Below are positions 15,380-22,750 of a DNA stretch of 45,916 bases, in pieces. Each line of letters starts with the position of its first letter. Position 1 is the first letter of the stretch. This DNA is from Chloroflexota bacterium. GTDB taxonomy: Bacteria; Chloroflexota; Dehalococcoidia; SM23-28-2; RBG-16-64-32. The notes beneath the pieces are model-generated. The model was not told the origin of the DNA. It was given only the letters and a program-made list of their open reading frames with translations, and made no database searches. The translations under genes were made by a program, and so were the position numbers. The stretch is taken from the NCBI GenBank assembly GCA_022574655.1, contig JACZRQ010000007.1, forward strand, positions 1,737 through 47,652, in the 5' to 3' direction.

Positions 15380-16611
15380 CCGGCGATCACGCCCTGATCA
15401 CGGAGCCCGGCGCGCGCTACAGTCCGGACGGCGGGCCGGCGCAGCCCGCGACGGCTCTCAGAGAGTCCGACCTCTCCCGGATCTGGGAGGGCCAGACGTT
15501 TCCTCCGGAGGCGATGACGACCAGAGGCGGCGACCGTCTGCGTGTGATCTACCGTGGCCGCCGCGGCCGGGGCGCCGGACCTGACTTTCGCGACGCGATC
15601 ATCGCCGCCCCTTCGGGTCTGTTGGAGGGCGACGTGGAGTTGCACCTGCGCAGCAGCGACTTTCGCCGGCACGGGCATCACCTTGACCCGGCCTACGACG
15701 GCCTGGCGATGCACCTCGTGCTCCGCCACGATGACGGCGCCGACACCCAGCTCTGCAGCGGCCGCCGCGTACCGGTCGTCGCCCTCGCCGATTGGCTGGA
15801 GGCGAGGACCGATCAGCTCATCGAGTGGCTGCAACGCGCGCCTGTCTGGCAGGAGCCCTGCCGCAGCGCCGTGAACAGGCTCGGGCAAGAAGCTGTCTCG
15901 CGGACGCTGGATCGGCTGGGCGAGATACGCTTTCGGCAGAAGACCGCCGCCTGCGGCAAGGAGCTGTCCGCAGCGGCGCCGGACGACGTCCTCTGGAGCG
16001 GCCTCCTGGAGGCACTCGGCTACGGCGGGCATCGCGAACGCTTCCGTGAGATCGCCGCCGCCGTCCCCTGGCGCCCATTGCGCGAGCGGTTGGCGGAGGC
16101 GGGTGGCGCAGCTTCGAGAAAGGCGCTGGCGACACGGCTGCTATCAGCGGCGTCCGCACGGCTATCCACCCCGACGCCTCAAGGCAGTTCCATCCGCCCG
16201 GCCAACCGCCTCGAACGGCGGCTCGCCGGTGCGGCGGCGCTCGCCGCTCGTTTTACGGAATCCGGGTTCACGGCGCAGTTGCTGCCGTTGCTCGAACCCG
16301 GCGGCAGCATTGCCGTCCGTTCCCTCATCCGTTCGTTGAGCGTCGAGGGGAGCATCGGCCGCAGCCGCGCCATCGAGATCGCCGCTAACGCTGTCTTGCC
16401 GCTGCTGGCAGCGCTCGAAAACGGCCGTTGGGAGCGTCCAGCGGAGCGCCTGTACGCGCTGCTGCCCCTGCCCGCTCGCTACGGGCCGGTGCGTCATCTG
16501 CACGACGCCCTGCCTGACGTCCGCATCGACTTCCGCCGCCAGCAGGGGATGCTTTACCTGCTGGGGCAGTACTGCACGCGCGGCGGTTGCGGACGCTGCC
16601 CCTTGTCTTAG
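15376..16611 (+). CDS. DUF2851 family protein
   Basis: A 411-aa protein that resembles the DUF2851 family: an N-terminal ESDLSRIWEGQTFPPEAM, RVIYRGRRGRGAGPDFRDA, a GDVELHLRSSDFRRHGHHLDPAY segment, and a long helical C-terminal half ending with a Cys-rich YCTRGGCGRCPLS. The E-x-H, D-x-R-x-H and H-D pattern in the N-terminal half (VELHLRSSDFRRHGH; LVLRHDD) looks like a metal or nuclease-like site, but no activity is established to my knowledge. It is translated with the XRE regulator (ATGA overlap). Family assignment is from recall of conserved segments. Confidence 0.8.
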   Translation: MTGDHALITEPGARYSPDGGPAQPATALRESDLSRIWEGQTFPPEAMTTRGGDRLRVIYRGRRGRGAGPDFRDAIIAAPSGLLEGDVELHLRSSDFRRHGHHLDPAYDGLAMHLVLRHDDGADTQLCSGRRVPVVALADWLEARTDQLIEWLQRAPVWQEPCRSAVNRLGQEAVSRTLDRLGEIRFRQKTAACGKELSAAAPDDVLWSGLLEALGYGGHRERFREIAAAVPWRPLRERLAEAGGAASRKALATRLLSAASARLSTPTPQGSSIRPANRLERRLAGAAALAARFTESGFTAQLLPLLEPGGSIAVRSLIRSLSVEGSIGRSRAIEIAANAVLPLLAALENGRWERPAERLYALLPLPARYGPVRHLHDALPDVRIDFRRQQGMLYLLGQYCTRGGCGRCPLS

Positions 16612-16678
16612 CAGGCGACAGGAGACACGGGACATGGGACACGTGTTATCCGTCGCTGGTTACATGGCGCCTCCCTCG

Positions 16679-17668
16679 TTAACCGATTTTGAGGCCCGGC
16701 TCGACGTCCAGATCGAGGTTCGAGCGCTCCCCGGCCGTCAACCGCCTGTAGGCGGCGGCGGCGATCATCGCGCCGTTGTCAGTGCAGAGCGCCGCCGGCG
16801 GCAGGATCACCGGCAGCGGCGAACGTGCGACGAGGTCCTTCCGCAGCAGCGTGTTGGCGGCGACGCCGCCGGCGAGCACGATCCGCCGCGCGCCGTGGTC
16901 CGTCGCGGCCTTGACCGCCTTCGTCACCAGCGAGTCGACGACCGACTCCTGGAAAGCGGCCGCCAGCTCCTCCCGGTTTGGGATATCGCCGTCCTCGCCG
17001 CGTGTGATCTGGAGCACCTTGGTCTTCAAGCCGCTGAACGAGAAGTCGTAGGGACGGTCGAGCCGGGCGCGCGGTAGCCGCAGCGAGGCGCTTTCGACGG
17101 ACGAGGCGAGGTTGTCGATCGCGGGCCCACCCGGAAAGCCGAGGCCGAGCAGCCGCGCCACCTTGTCGAACGCTTCTCCGGCGGCGTCGTCGACGGTCTC
17201 GCCGATTCGCTCGTACTCGCCGTGCCCCTTGACGAGCACGACGTCACTGTGGCCTCCGGATACGATGAGCGCTAACAGCGGGAACTCCGGTTCGTCGTCC
17301 GAGTCGAGCCAGGCGGCGTAGATGTGTCCCTCCAGGTGGTTAACGCCTAGGATCGGCACGCCGAGGTCGTACGCCAGGGCCTTCGCGAAGTTGACGCCGA
17401 CCAGCAGCGCCCCCGCCAGCCCGGGACCGTACGTCACCGCCACGGCATCGATCTGATCGATGGACACGTTCGCCGTACGCAGCGCTTCGTCGAGGATCGG
17501 AATTACGGCTTCGACGTGTTGCCTTGAGGCGATCTCAGGGACGACGCCGCCGTATTTCGCGTGCAGCTCGACTTGTGAGCTAACGGCGCTCGACAGCGTT
17601 CTGCGGCCGTCCTCGACGACGGCCATCGCTGTCTCGTCGCAGGAGGTTTCGATACCCAGTATCTTCAA
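16679..17668 (-). CDS. tsaD: tRNA N6-adenosine threonylcarbamoyltransferase
   Basis: A 329-aa ASKHA-fold enzyme that transfers the threonylcarbamoyl group to A37 of ANN-decoding tRNAs (t6A), together with TsaB/TsaE. It starts ILGIETSCDETAMAVV, then PEIASRQHVEAV, TYGPGLAGALLVGV, the metal-binding NHLEGHIYAAWL, the nucleotide-binding ALIVSGGHSDVVLV, and VLAGGVAANTLLR. Length is at the family norm. It overlaps the upstream PP2C-like gene as ATGA and faces the DUF2851 gene tail to tail. Confidence 0.97.
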   Translation of the reverse strand: MKILGIETSCDETAMAVVEDGRRTLSSAVSSQVELHAKYGGVVPEIASRQHVEAVIPILDEALRTANVSIDQIDAVAVTYGPGLAGALLVGVNFAKALAYDLGVPILGVNHLEGHIYAAWLDSDDEPEFPLLALIVSGGHSDVVLVKGHGEYERIGETVDDAAGEAFDKVARLLGLGFPGGPAIDNLASSVESASLRLPRARLDRPYDFSFSGLKTKVLQITRGEDGDIPNREELAAAFQESVVDSLVTKAVKAATDHGARRIVLAGGVAANTLLRKDLVARSPLPVILPPAALCTDNGAMIAAAAYRRLTAGERSNLDLDVEPGLKIG

Positions 17669-18342
17669 GATTTGGTCTCGGGAGGCGGCTTCGCCGGTTC
17701 CGATTCGGCGGCGATGAGAACCGCTCCGCAGAGTTGCTCCTGGCGCAGGTGGCGAAACAGCTCCTTGAGAGCGTCGTCCGGTGGCAGCTCCAGGGCGGCG
17801 GCAAGCGTCTCCTCGCCTATCGCCGGGACGAGGCCCGGGGTCAGGATCACGAGCCGGTCACCAGCGACGAGGTCGTAGCGTGTGAACTGCGGCCAGATCT
17901 CGTCTCCGACGCCGAGCGTGCCTTGCGCCTCCGGCAGCGCCGGTACGATCTCGCTCGCGGCGAAGTCGCGGTAGAAGATCGCGCTCGAGGGCCCCGCCTG
18001 TCCGAGGTACGCTTCCCTTCCGCGAATCGCCAGAACGCTGGCGCCGGCGCCGATCTGGTGTTCGCGCATGCTGCGCTCGTTCCAATCGCGGAGGTTTTCG
18101 TGCGCCGCCTTGAGCGCTCTCAGCAGGCCGCCCGTTAACGAGACTTTCGTCTTGTGGAACGTCCGGCCGATCGCGTCACGCAGGTCGGAGCAGAACTCTT
18201 CGCTGCCGGGGAGCGCCGGGTGGACGATCACGTAGAGGTCGGAGGATTCCTCGTTGCGGGCCGGATCGGGAAAGGCGCCCACCCAGGGGCTATCTTCGGC
18301 GGCCTCTCCGTTGGCGATCCCGAACTTGCTCACCCACAGCAT
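17665..18342 (-). CDS. PP2C-like domain protein, probably non-catalytic, cotranslated with tsaD
   Basis: A 225-aa soluble protein. Segments such as FHKTKVSLTGGLLRALKAAHENLRDWN, GAGASVLAIRGREAYLGQAGPSSAIFYRD and DRLVILTPGLVPAIGEETL follow the order of strands and helices in PPM/PP2C phosphatases (GxSxxxxxxxG, DxxxLxTDG), but the metal aspartates (DG, DG, GD) are not evident. It is therefore perhaps a pseudophosphatase. The stop overlaps the tsaD start as ATGA. A TATAAT box lies 9 nt before its ATG. The domain call is tentative; the gene itself is well supported by coding character and context. Confidence 0.6.
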   Translation of the reverse strand: MLWVSKFGIANGEAAEDSPWVGAFPDPARNEESSDLYVIVHPALPGSEEFCSDLRDAIGRTFHKTKVSLTGGLLRALKAAHENLRDWNERSMREHQIGAGASVLAIRGREAYLGQAGPSSAIFYRDFAASEIVPALPEAQGTLGVGDEIWPQFTRYDLVAGDRLVILTPGLVPAIGEETLAAALELPPDDALKELFRHLRQEQLCGAVLIAAESEPAKPPPETKS

Positions 18343-18351
18343 TACGCCTCG

Positions 18352-18357
18352 ATTATA
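18352..18357 (-). promoter_or_regulatory. -10 box (TATAAT) of the PP2C-like/tsaD operon
   Basis: A perfect TATAAT on minus ends 9 nt before the ATG at 18342. No Shine-Dalgarno sequence lies between except a weak GAGGC. It suggests a very short leader. Confidence 0.55.
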
Positions 18358-18395
18358 GACGTGAGGCGGACAGCGTGGTTCGCCGGAGGTTGGTG

Positions 18396-19061
18396 TTAGC
18401 GCGCCGCGGCAGCGGTCGCGCGCTTGCCGGGCCGTTCCCTGATCCGGTAGGTGCAGGCGCGTTCGCCGCGCAGAAGGCTGCGCGTCAACTTCGTTTCGCC
18501 GCCGCTGAGGATTTGGACGAACTCGACGTGCAGCGCGCAGACGGCCCGGTCCTTCTCCGCCGTCTTCGGGAACGGGCAGGTGTACTCGTCGATAAAGAAC
18601 TCGCCGTTTTTCTCGTTGTGGTCGACGAGGCAGCCCTGTCCCTCAAGAATGAGCGCTGTCTCCTCCACGCGTTCTCTCAGAGGCCGCCCCTCAACGCGGT
18701 CGATGAACGGCTCTGCCAGCCGGCCGGCGACGTTCTGCAGGATCTCGTACAGCTTTTCGTTGCCCTCGCTGCTCCTGATCTCCTCGATCAGGAGGTTGGC
18801 CAGAACGTCGTACGCCTTCGGGAACAGCGAATCGGCCTTGTCGGTAAGCGAGTAGACCAGCGTCGGCCGTCCCACGCGGCCGCGCTCCTCATGCGCATCT
18901 ATCAGGCCGTCACGCTCGAGGACTGTCAGGTGCTGGCGGATTCCCGTGGAGGTCAGGCCCAGCAACTCGCCAAGCTCTTTGACGGTTCCCCGTCCATGTC
19001 TTTGCAGGTACTCTAGTATCTGTTGACGGGTAGATTGCATCTGTATGCCTGTGCCAGCCAT
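18396..19061 (-). CDS. SufR-like winged-helix regulator with Fe-S cysteines
   Basis: A 221-aa DNA-binding regulator. The N-terminal wHTH is STRQQILEYLQRHGRGTVKELGELLGLTSTGIRQHLTVLERDGLI with the wing RGRVGRPTLVYSLTD. The C-terminal sensor half has spaced cysteines in GCLVDH, YTCPFP, AVCALH and ACTYRI, the arrangement seen in SufR-type [4Fe-4S] repressors of the suf operon. No suf genes are in the window, so the targets lie elsewhere. The ATG at 19061 lies 6 nt from a TACACT box, pointing to a leaderless mRNA; an alternative start is Met8. It is divergent from the ORF at 19132. Confidence 0.85.
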   Translation of the reverse strand: MAGTGIQMQSTRQQILEYLQRHGRGTVKELGELLGLTSTGIRQHLTVLERDGLIDAHEERGRVGRPTLVYSLTDKADSLFPKAYDVLANLLIEEIRSSEGNEKLYEILQNVAGRLAEPFIDRVEGRPLRERVEETALILEGQGCLVDHNEKNGEFFIDEYTCPFPKTAEKDRAVCALHVEFVQILSGGETKLTRSLLRGERACTYRIRERPGKRATAAAAR

Positions 19062-19067
19062 ACGGAC

Positions 19068-19073
19068 AGTGTA
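19068..19073 (-). promoter_or_regulatory. -10-like box (TACACT) of the SufR-like gene
   Basis: TACACT on minus, with exactly 6 nt between it and the ATG at 19061. It fits the leaderless pattern repeated across the window. Confidence 0.42.
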
Positions 19074-19119
19074 GCATCATGAGTCCAGATTCGTAACTAG
19101 AGACAGCGTAAAGCGCGTA

Positions 19120-19125
19120 TAGGTT
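19120..19125 (+). promoter_or_regulatory. -10-like box (TAGGTT) of the ORF at 19132
   Basis: TAGGTT with exactly 6 nt to the ATG at 19132. The box is weak, but the spacing equals that of several other genes here. Confidence 0.3.
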
Positions 19126-19131
19126 CGGAGA

Positions 19132-19539
19132 ATGACAGAGACCAACCCTCTTCAGTACAAGCGTGAAGCGGATTCCGCTCTGGAGCGCACAGCCGATAGG
19201 CTGCGGGTCTTGCTGACCGAAGCGGCCCAGCAACTCGACCCGTTCCCGCCGTTCCCCGGCGCGTTTTTCTCGTATGGAATCGAGATCGACGCCCCTGGCG
19301 TCGAATCGGCGGACCGCGGCTGTGTCGTGCTTGCTGCGGACGGCGAACTTTACGAGCTGGAGATGAGGCAGCAGTTACCGGACAGCGATTTCGAGATGGC
19401 GGATCCCGTCGCGCTGCGTGATGAAGAGCTAAAGCCGCTCGACCTGCATCCGCGCGACTACGTCATCTACGCCTACAACGCGATTGCTACGGTGGCGGAG
19501 CTGCTGCTCGAACGTCAGGCGGAAGCCGAAGACGGCTAA
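19132..19539 (+). CDS. hypothetical protein, soluble and acidic
   Basis: A 135-aa protein of unrecognised family. It has an N-terminal charged helix (YKREADSALERTADRLRVLLTEAAQQL), a central strand-rich part (GIEIDAPGVESADRGCVVLAADGELYELEM), and a C-terminal helix ([26 protein letters not shown]). No signal peptide or membrane segment. It is divergent from the SufR-like regulator across a 70-bp gap and could be controlled by it. Its stop region overlaps the end of the convergent thioesterase gene by 4 nt. Confidence 0.7.
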   Translation: MTETNPLQYKREADSALERTADRLRVLLTEAAQQLDPFPPFPGAFFSYGIEIDAPGVESADRGCVVLAADGELYELEMRQQLPDSDFEMADPVALRDEELKPLDLHPRDYVIYAYNAIATVAELLLERQAEAEDG

Positions 19540-19934
19540 CGCGCTTCCGGCACGATCAGCGTCGTCGTAATCAACGCTACGAGCTTCCCCGCCTCGGATC
19601 GCACGTTCGTCTCCACCACCATCGTCGTTCGTCCCGGATGCACGACCCGTGACTCGGCGATGAGTTTTCCTTCGCCTGTGTTGCCCACGAAGTGGCAGTT
19701 CGATTGGACGGCAAGCGGAAACTTCGCTCGCTCTTGCTCCTTGTCCGGGTCGGCGAGCGACCACACGGCCATTGTCGCCATCGTGTCCGCCAGCGTGAAG
19801 ATTGCGCCGGCGTGGAAGACACCGGTCGCCTGGCTGAGGTCGGGCCGGTGCTCCATCTCGCCGACTGCGCGGCCGTCGCCGGACTCGATCGTCGTGATCC
19901 CCAGCGCGGGGACCATGTTGTTGAACTCGGTCAT
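19536..19934 (-). CDS. PaaI-like hotdog-fold thioesterase
   Basis: A 132-aa hotdog-fold protein, probably an acyl-CoA thioesterase. It has the family segment [27 protein letters not shown] (an HAG motif with the active-site Asp further on), followed by [24 protein letters not shown] and the terminal strands [26 protein letters not shown]. The start at ATG 19934 overlaps the moaC stop as ATGA; the ORF-track extension to 20183 is an out-of-frame read through moaC. It is the last gene of the moa cluster. The substrate is unknown. Confidence 0.88.
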   Translation of the reverse strand: MTEFNNMVPALGITTIESGDGRAVGEMEHRPDLSQATGVFHAGAIFTLADTMATMAVWSLADPDKEQERAKFPLAVQSNCHFVGNTGEGKLIAESRVVHPGRTTMVVETNVRSEAGKLVALITTTLIVPEAR

Positions 19935-20425
19935 TCGAGGACGATGTCGCCGCTCTTGCCGCCGCTCTTGCGCACGAGCCGGATGTCGCTGATGCGGATG
20001 TCTTTCTGGGCGGCCTTCGTCATGTCGTAGACGGTCAGCGCCGCCACCGTTACGGCGGTCATCGCTTCCATCTCGACGCCCGTCTTCGCGGTCGTCCGCA
20101 CCGTCGCCGTGATGTCGATGGTGTTTCGCGAATCGTTGGGCTCCAGCGATACGTCGATTCCCGTCAGCGGTAGCGGGTGGCACATCGGGATCAGCTCCGA
20201 CGTGCGCTTCGCGGCCATGATCCCGGCGATCTGCGCAGTCGTTAGCACGTCGCCCTTCGCCGCCTTGCCGGAGGTGACGAGCGCCAGCGTCTCGGCGCTC
20301 ATGTAGACGCTGCCTTTCGCCGTCGCCTCGCGCGCGGTATCGGCCTTGGAGGAGACGTCCACCATGCGTGGCTTGCCGGATTCGTCGAGGTGGGAGAGTT
20401 TCGATACCGGATCGGGAGCAGCCAT
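19931..20425 (-). CDS. moaC: cyclic pyranopterin monophosphate synthase
   Basis: A 164-aa enzyme of molybdenum-cofactor synthesis. It converts the MoaA product (3',8-cyclo-GTP) to cyclic pyranopterin monophosphate. Conserved segments are [47 protein letters not shown] (active-site region), [24 protein letters not shown] (the Met-Glu-Ala-Leu/Met segment) and the catalytic-lysine tail [25 protein letters not shown]. It is coupled to the downstream thioesterase and follows moaA with a Nudix gene between. Confidence 0.97.
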   Translation of the reverse strand: MAAPDPVSKLSHLDESGKPRMVDVSSKADTAREATAKGSVYMSAETLALVTSGKAAKGDVLTTAQIAGIMAAKRTSELIPMCHPLPLTGIDVSLEPNDSRNTIDITATVRTTAKTGVEMEAMTAVTVAALTVYDMTKAAQKDIRISDIRLVRKSGGKSGDIVLE

Positions 20426-20517
20426 CAGTCAGGAGCGCCGCTTAGCGATGTAATATTGGGAACCTGTCCACTTTAGGGGCACGCTCGGGAGGAGCAGGCT
20501 TGTTGCGTCTTTCATCA

Positions 20518-20997
20518 TTAGCTCACGCGCACAGAGTAGTCTATCAGCTTGTCGGCAGCCTCATCGAACCAGAAGTCCGCCTCGAATGTGTGTCCATCCA
20601 TTCGACCGGCTAACAGGTTGGGTAACCAGCACCGGTCGGATGGCCACATTTGATCGAGTGGCAGACGGTCGTCAGAGAACCAGCGGAGTTCGCCTTCCGG
20701 GCCAGACTCCGCACGGCCCGCAAACTGCGTAGCCGAGAAAACGTGGACTGTCCAGTTGGGATCCTGCCTCCGTCCGAAGTACACCCAAAACGTCCCGTGG
20801 AACGAAGGCTCAAGCACCTTCAGTCCCGTCTCCTCCTCAACCTCTCGCACGGCGCACTCCAAGGGCGATTCTCCGGACTTTACCTTGCCGCCCGGGGCAT
20901 CCCACTTCCCGCCGCCGAATCGTTCCTGTGACTTGTGCTGGAGTAGCAGGCGCCCGTCCCTTCGGACCAGGCAGATTGTGGCTTCCGTCGTGACCAT
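20518..20997 (-). CDS. Nudix hydrolase (MutT/8-oxo-dGTPase-like)
   Basis: A 159-aa Nudix enzyme. The Nudix box GKVKSGE-x7-REVEEETGL is complete and preceded by GGGKWDAPG. The sequence context (LLLQHKSQERFGGGKWDAPGGK, and FHGTFWVYF, FSATQFAGRAESGPEGELRWF) resembles MTH1-type oxidised purine nucleotide diphosphatases, which clean up damaged dNTPs. I choose ATG at 20997; the ORF-track start at 21129 overlaps the end of moaA. Together with rdgB in the same cluster, it gives the locus a nucleotide-pool sanitation theme. Confidence 0.9.
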   Translation of the reverse strand: MVTTEATICLVRRDGRLLLQHKSQERFGGGKWDAPGGKVKSGESPLECAVREVEEETGLKVLEPSFHGTFWVYFGRRQDPNWTVHVFSATQFAGRAESGPEGELRWFSDDRLPLDQMWPSDRCWLPNLLAGRMDGHTFEADFWFDEAADKLIDYSVRVS

Positions 20998-21016
20998 TGT
21001 GGACTCTCGTTCGCGA

Positions 21017-22093
21017 TCAGCCGCCGATGTACGACATCTCGACCTTGCCGTCGCCGCTCTCAGTCTGAGACGCCCGTAGCTCCGAGTAGCGGTCCTTGCG
21101 CCGCGACCACAGCGAGTCCAGGAATTCACCGATCTCCTCGTCGCTTTCTTCGCCCCGCACGAGCTTTCGCAGGTCGTGGCCGATCACTGCGAACAGGCAG
21201 GTGTAAAGCTGCCCGTCAGCCGAAAGGCGTGCGCGCGTGCAGTCGCCGCAAAACGGTTGGCTTACCGAGGCGATCACGCCGATCTCTCCGGCGCCGTCCC
21301 TATAGCCCCAGCGGTTGGCGACTTCGCCCTTGTACTGCGGGTCCAGGGCTTCGAGCGGGAACTCGGCGTCGATCGCCGCGACGATTTCCTTCGCCGCTAC
21401 CACGTCGTCCATCCGCCAGCCGTTGCTGGTGCCGACGTCCATGTACTCGATGAAGCGCACGATGTGCCCAGTGCCCCGGAAGCGGCGCGCCATCTCCAGG
21501 ACGTCGCCTTCGTTGACGCCTTTCTTGACGACCATGTTGACCTTAATCGGCGTCAGACCCACTTCGGCCGCCGCCTGTATCCCGTCGAGCACCCGCTGGA
21601 CCGGGAAGTCGACATCGTTCATCTCCCGGAACACGGCGTCGTTCAATGAGTCGAGGCTCACCGTCACCCGGTCGAGCCCGGCCGCCTTCAGATCGCCGGC
21701 CATATTCTTCAGAAGCGATCCGTTCGTCGTCAGCGTCAGGTCCTCGATGCCTTGGATGTCGCTTAGCATCTCAATCAGCGTTGGCAGGTCCCTGCGCAGC
21801 GTTGGCTCGCCGCCGGTGAGGCGAAGCTTCTTGACGCCGCCGGCTGCGAACACTCGGGCGAGCCGCCTAATCTCCTCGAACGTGAGGATCTCGCCCCGTT
21901 TCAGGAACTTGTAGTCGCGGCCGAAGACCTCCTTCGGCATGCAGTAGGGGCAGCGGAAGTTGCAGCGGTCGGTCACGGAGATGCGAAGATCCCGCAACGG
22001 CCGCTTCATCGTGTCCAGCACGTCGCCGTCTGGCGAGCGCCCGTCCTTACGACGGTTCGCGGGCGTATCCGGGGTCGGCTTCCGAGTGCTCAT
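21017..22093 (-). CDS. moaA: GTP 3',8-cyclase
   Basis: A radical SAM enzyme that begins molybdopterin synthesis by cyclising GTP. The SAM [4Fe-4S] motif is CNFRCPYC, with GGEPTLRRDLP for SAM binding, VTVSLDSLND, and the C-terminal second cluster FCGDCTRARLSADGQLYTCLF. The C-terminus ends in GG (MSYIGG), needed for activity in the family. From ATG at 22093 the N-terminus is about 36 residues longer than the conserved start and overlaps rdgB by 47 nt; GTG at 22021 (VLDTMKRPLRDL) or ATG at 22009 are alternatives. Confidence 0.95.
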   Translation of the reverse strand: MSTRKPTPDTPANRRKDGRSPDGDVLDTMKRPLRDLRISVTDRCNFRCPYCMPKEVFGRDYKFLKRGEILTFEEIRRLARVFAAGGVKKLRLTGGEPTLRRDLPTLIEMLSDIQGIEDLTLTTNGSLLKNMAGDLKAAGLDRVTVSLDSLNDAVFREMNDVDFPVQRVLDGIQAAAEVGLTPIKVNMVVKKGVNEGDVLEMARRFRGTGHIVRFIEYMDVGTSNGWRMDDVVAAKEIVAAIDAEFPLEALDPQYKGEVANRWGYRDGAGEIGVIASVSQPFCGDCTRARLSADGQLYTCLFAVIGHDLRKLVRGEESDEEIGEFLDSLWSRRKDRYSELRASQTESGDGKVEMSYIGG

Positions 22094-22688
22094 ATAGCAG
22101 TTCTTTCAGAATCTCTCTTGCGGGGGCGGCGGCGCGTGCTCTGTGGCTAATTATATCCTTCTCGTGTTGCGGAACCTCTGCCATCGTAGCCGATCGCTGC
22201 GGTATCCAGAAGATCGGGTCGTATCCGAACCCCCTGTCGCCGCGCGGCTGCTGTGCGATCAGGCCACGCACCTCGCCCTCCGCGAAGCGTACGTTACCAG
22301 ATTTCGGGTCCGCCACAGCGATCACGCAGATGAAGCGAGCCCCGCGGTTGGCGGGGGGGATTCCCTCAAGCCTCCGCTCGATCTCGGCGAACCGCTGCTG
22401 GTACGTCGCGTCATCGCCCAGGAATCGTGCGGAGTGAACGCCGGGTTCGCCGTTCATCGCCTCGATCTCGATCCCGGAGTCGTCCGCTAGCGTCACCAGC
22501 CCGCTGGCCTCGGCGCCACGGCGCGCCTTCAGCTCGGCGTTTTCGGCGTAGCTGTCGTGCGGCTCATCGTCCCCGAGTTCAACGCCGACGTCAGCCGGCG
22601 TGACGAGTTCCCAGCCGCAACGGTCCAGCAGAGTCTGGAACTCGGCCGCTTTGCCTGGGTTGTTGGTCGCTATCAGCAGCTTTGGCAT
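22047..22688 (-). CDS. rdgB: XTP/dITP diphosphatase (Ham1/RdgB)
   Basis: A 213-aa non-canonical purine NTP pyrophosphatase that removes dITP/XTP from the pool. It starts PKLLIATNNPGKAAEFQTLL, with the metal site LADDSGIEIEAMNGEPGVHSARF, GEVRGLIAQQPRGDRGFGYDPIFWIP, and the terminal ISHRARA. I choose ATG at 22688 (the MPKLLIATNN start of the family) over the ORF-track 22712. No Shine-Dalgarno is present; a TATCCT box lies 7 nt upstream. The gene opens the cluster rdgB-moaA-nudix-moaC-thioesterase. Confidence 0.95.
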   Translation of the reverse strand: MPKLLIATNNPGKAAEFQTLLDRCGWELVTPADVGVELGDDEPHDSYAENAELKARRGAEASGLVTLADDSGIEIEAMNGEPGVHSARFLGDDATYQQRFAEIERRLEGIPPANRGARFICVIAVADPKSGNVRFAEGEVRGLIAQQPRGDRGFGYDPIFWIPQRSATMAEVPQHEKDIISHRARAAAPAREILKELLYEHSEADPGYAREPS

Positions 22689-22695
22689 GGGCAAA

Positions 22696-22723
22696 AGGAT
22701 ACCGCCCCGCATCGCGGGGCGGT
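22696..22723 (-). promoter_or_regulatory. overlapping terminator hairpin and rdgB -10 box
   Basis: ACCGCCCCGC-ATC-GCGGGGCGGT (22701-22723) is a perfect 10-bp hairpin followed on minus by TATCCTTTT. As a terminator it would end the gene at 22751-23443. The same TATCCT (22696-22701) is 7 nt from the rdgB ATG and looks like its -10 box. The two signals share bases. Confidence 0.5.
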
Positions 22724-22750
22724 ACTAGCTTGCTCGTGAAGTTTTGGGCA

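Noticed and set aside
19935-20183. ORF-track N-terminal extension of the thioesterase
   Set aside because: It is the moaC gene read in the wrong frame; the ATGA overlap at 19931-19934 defines the start.
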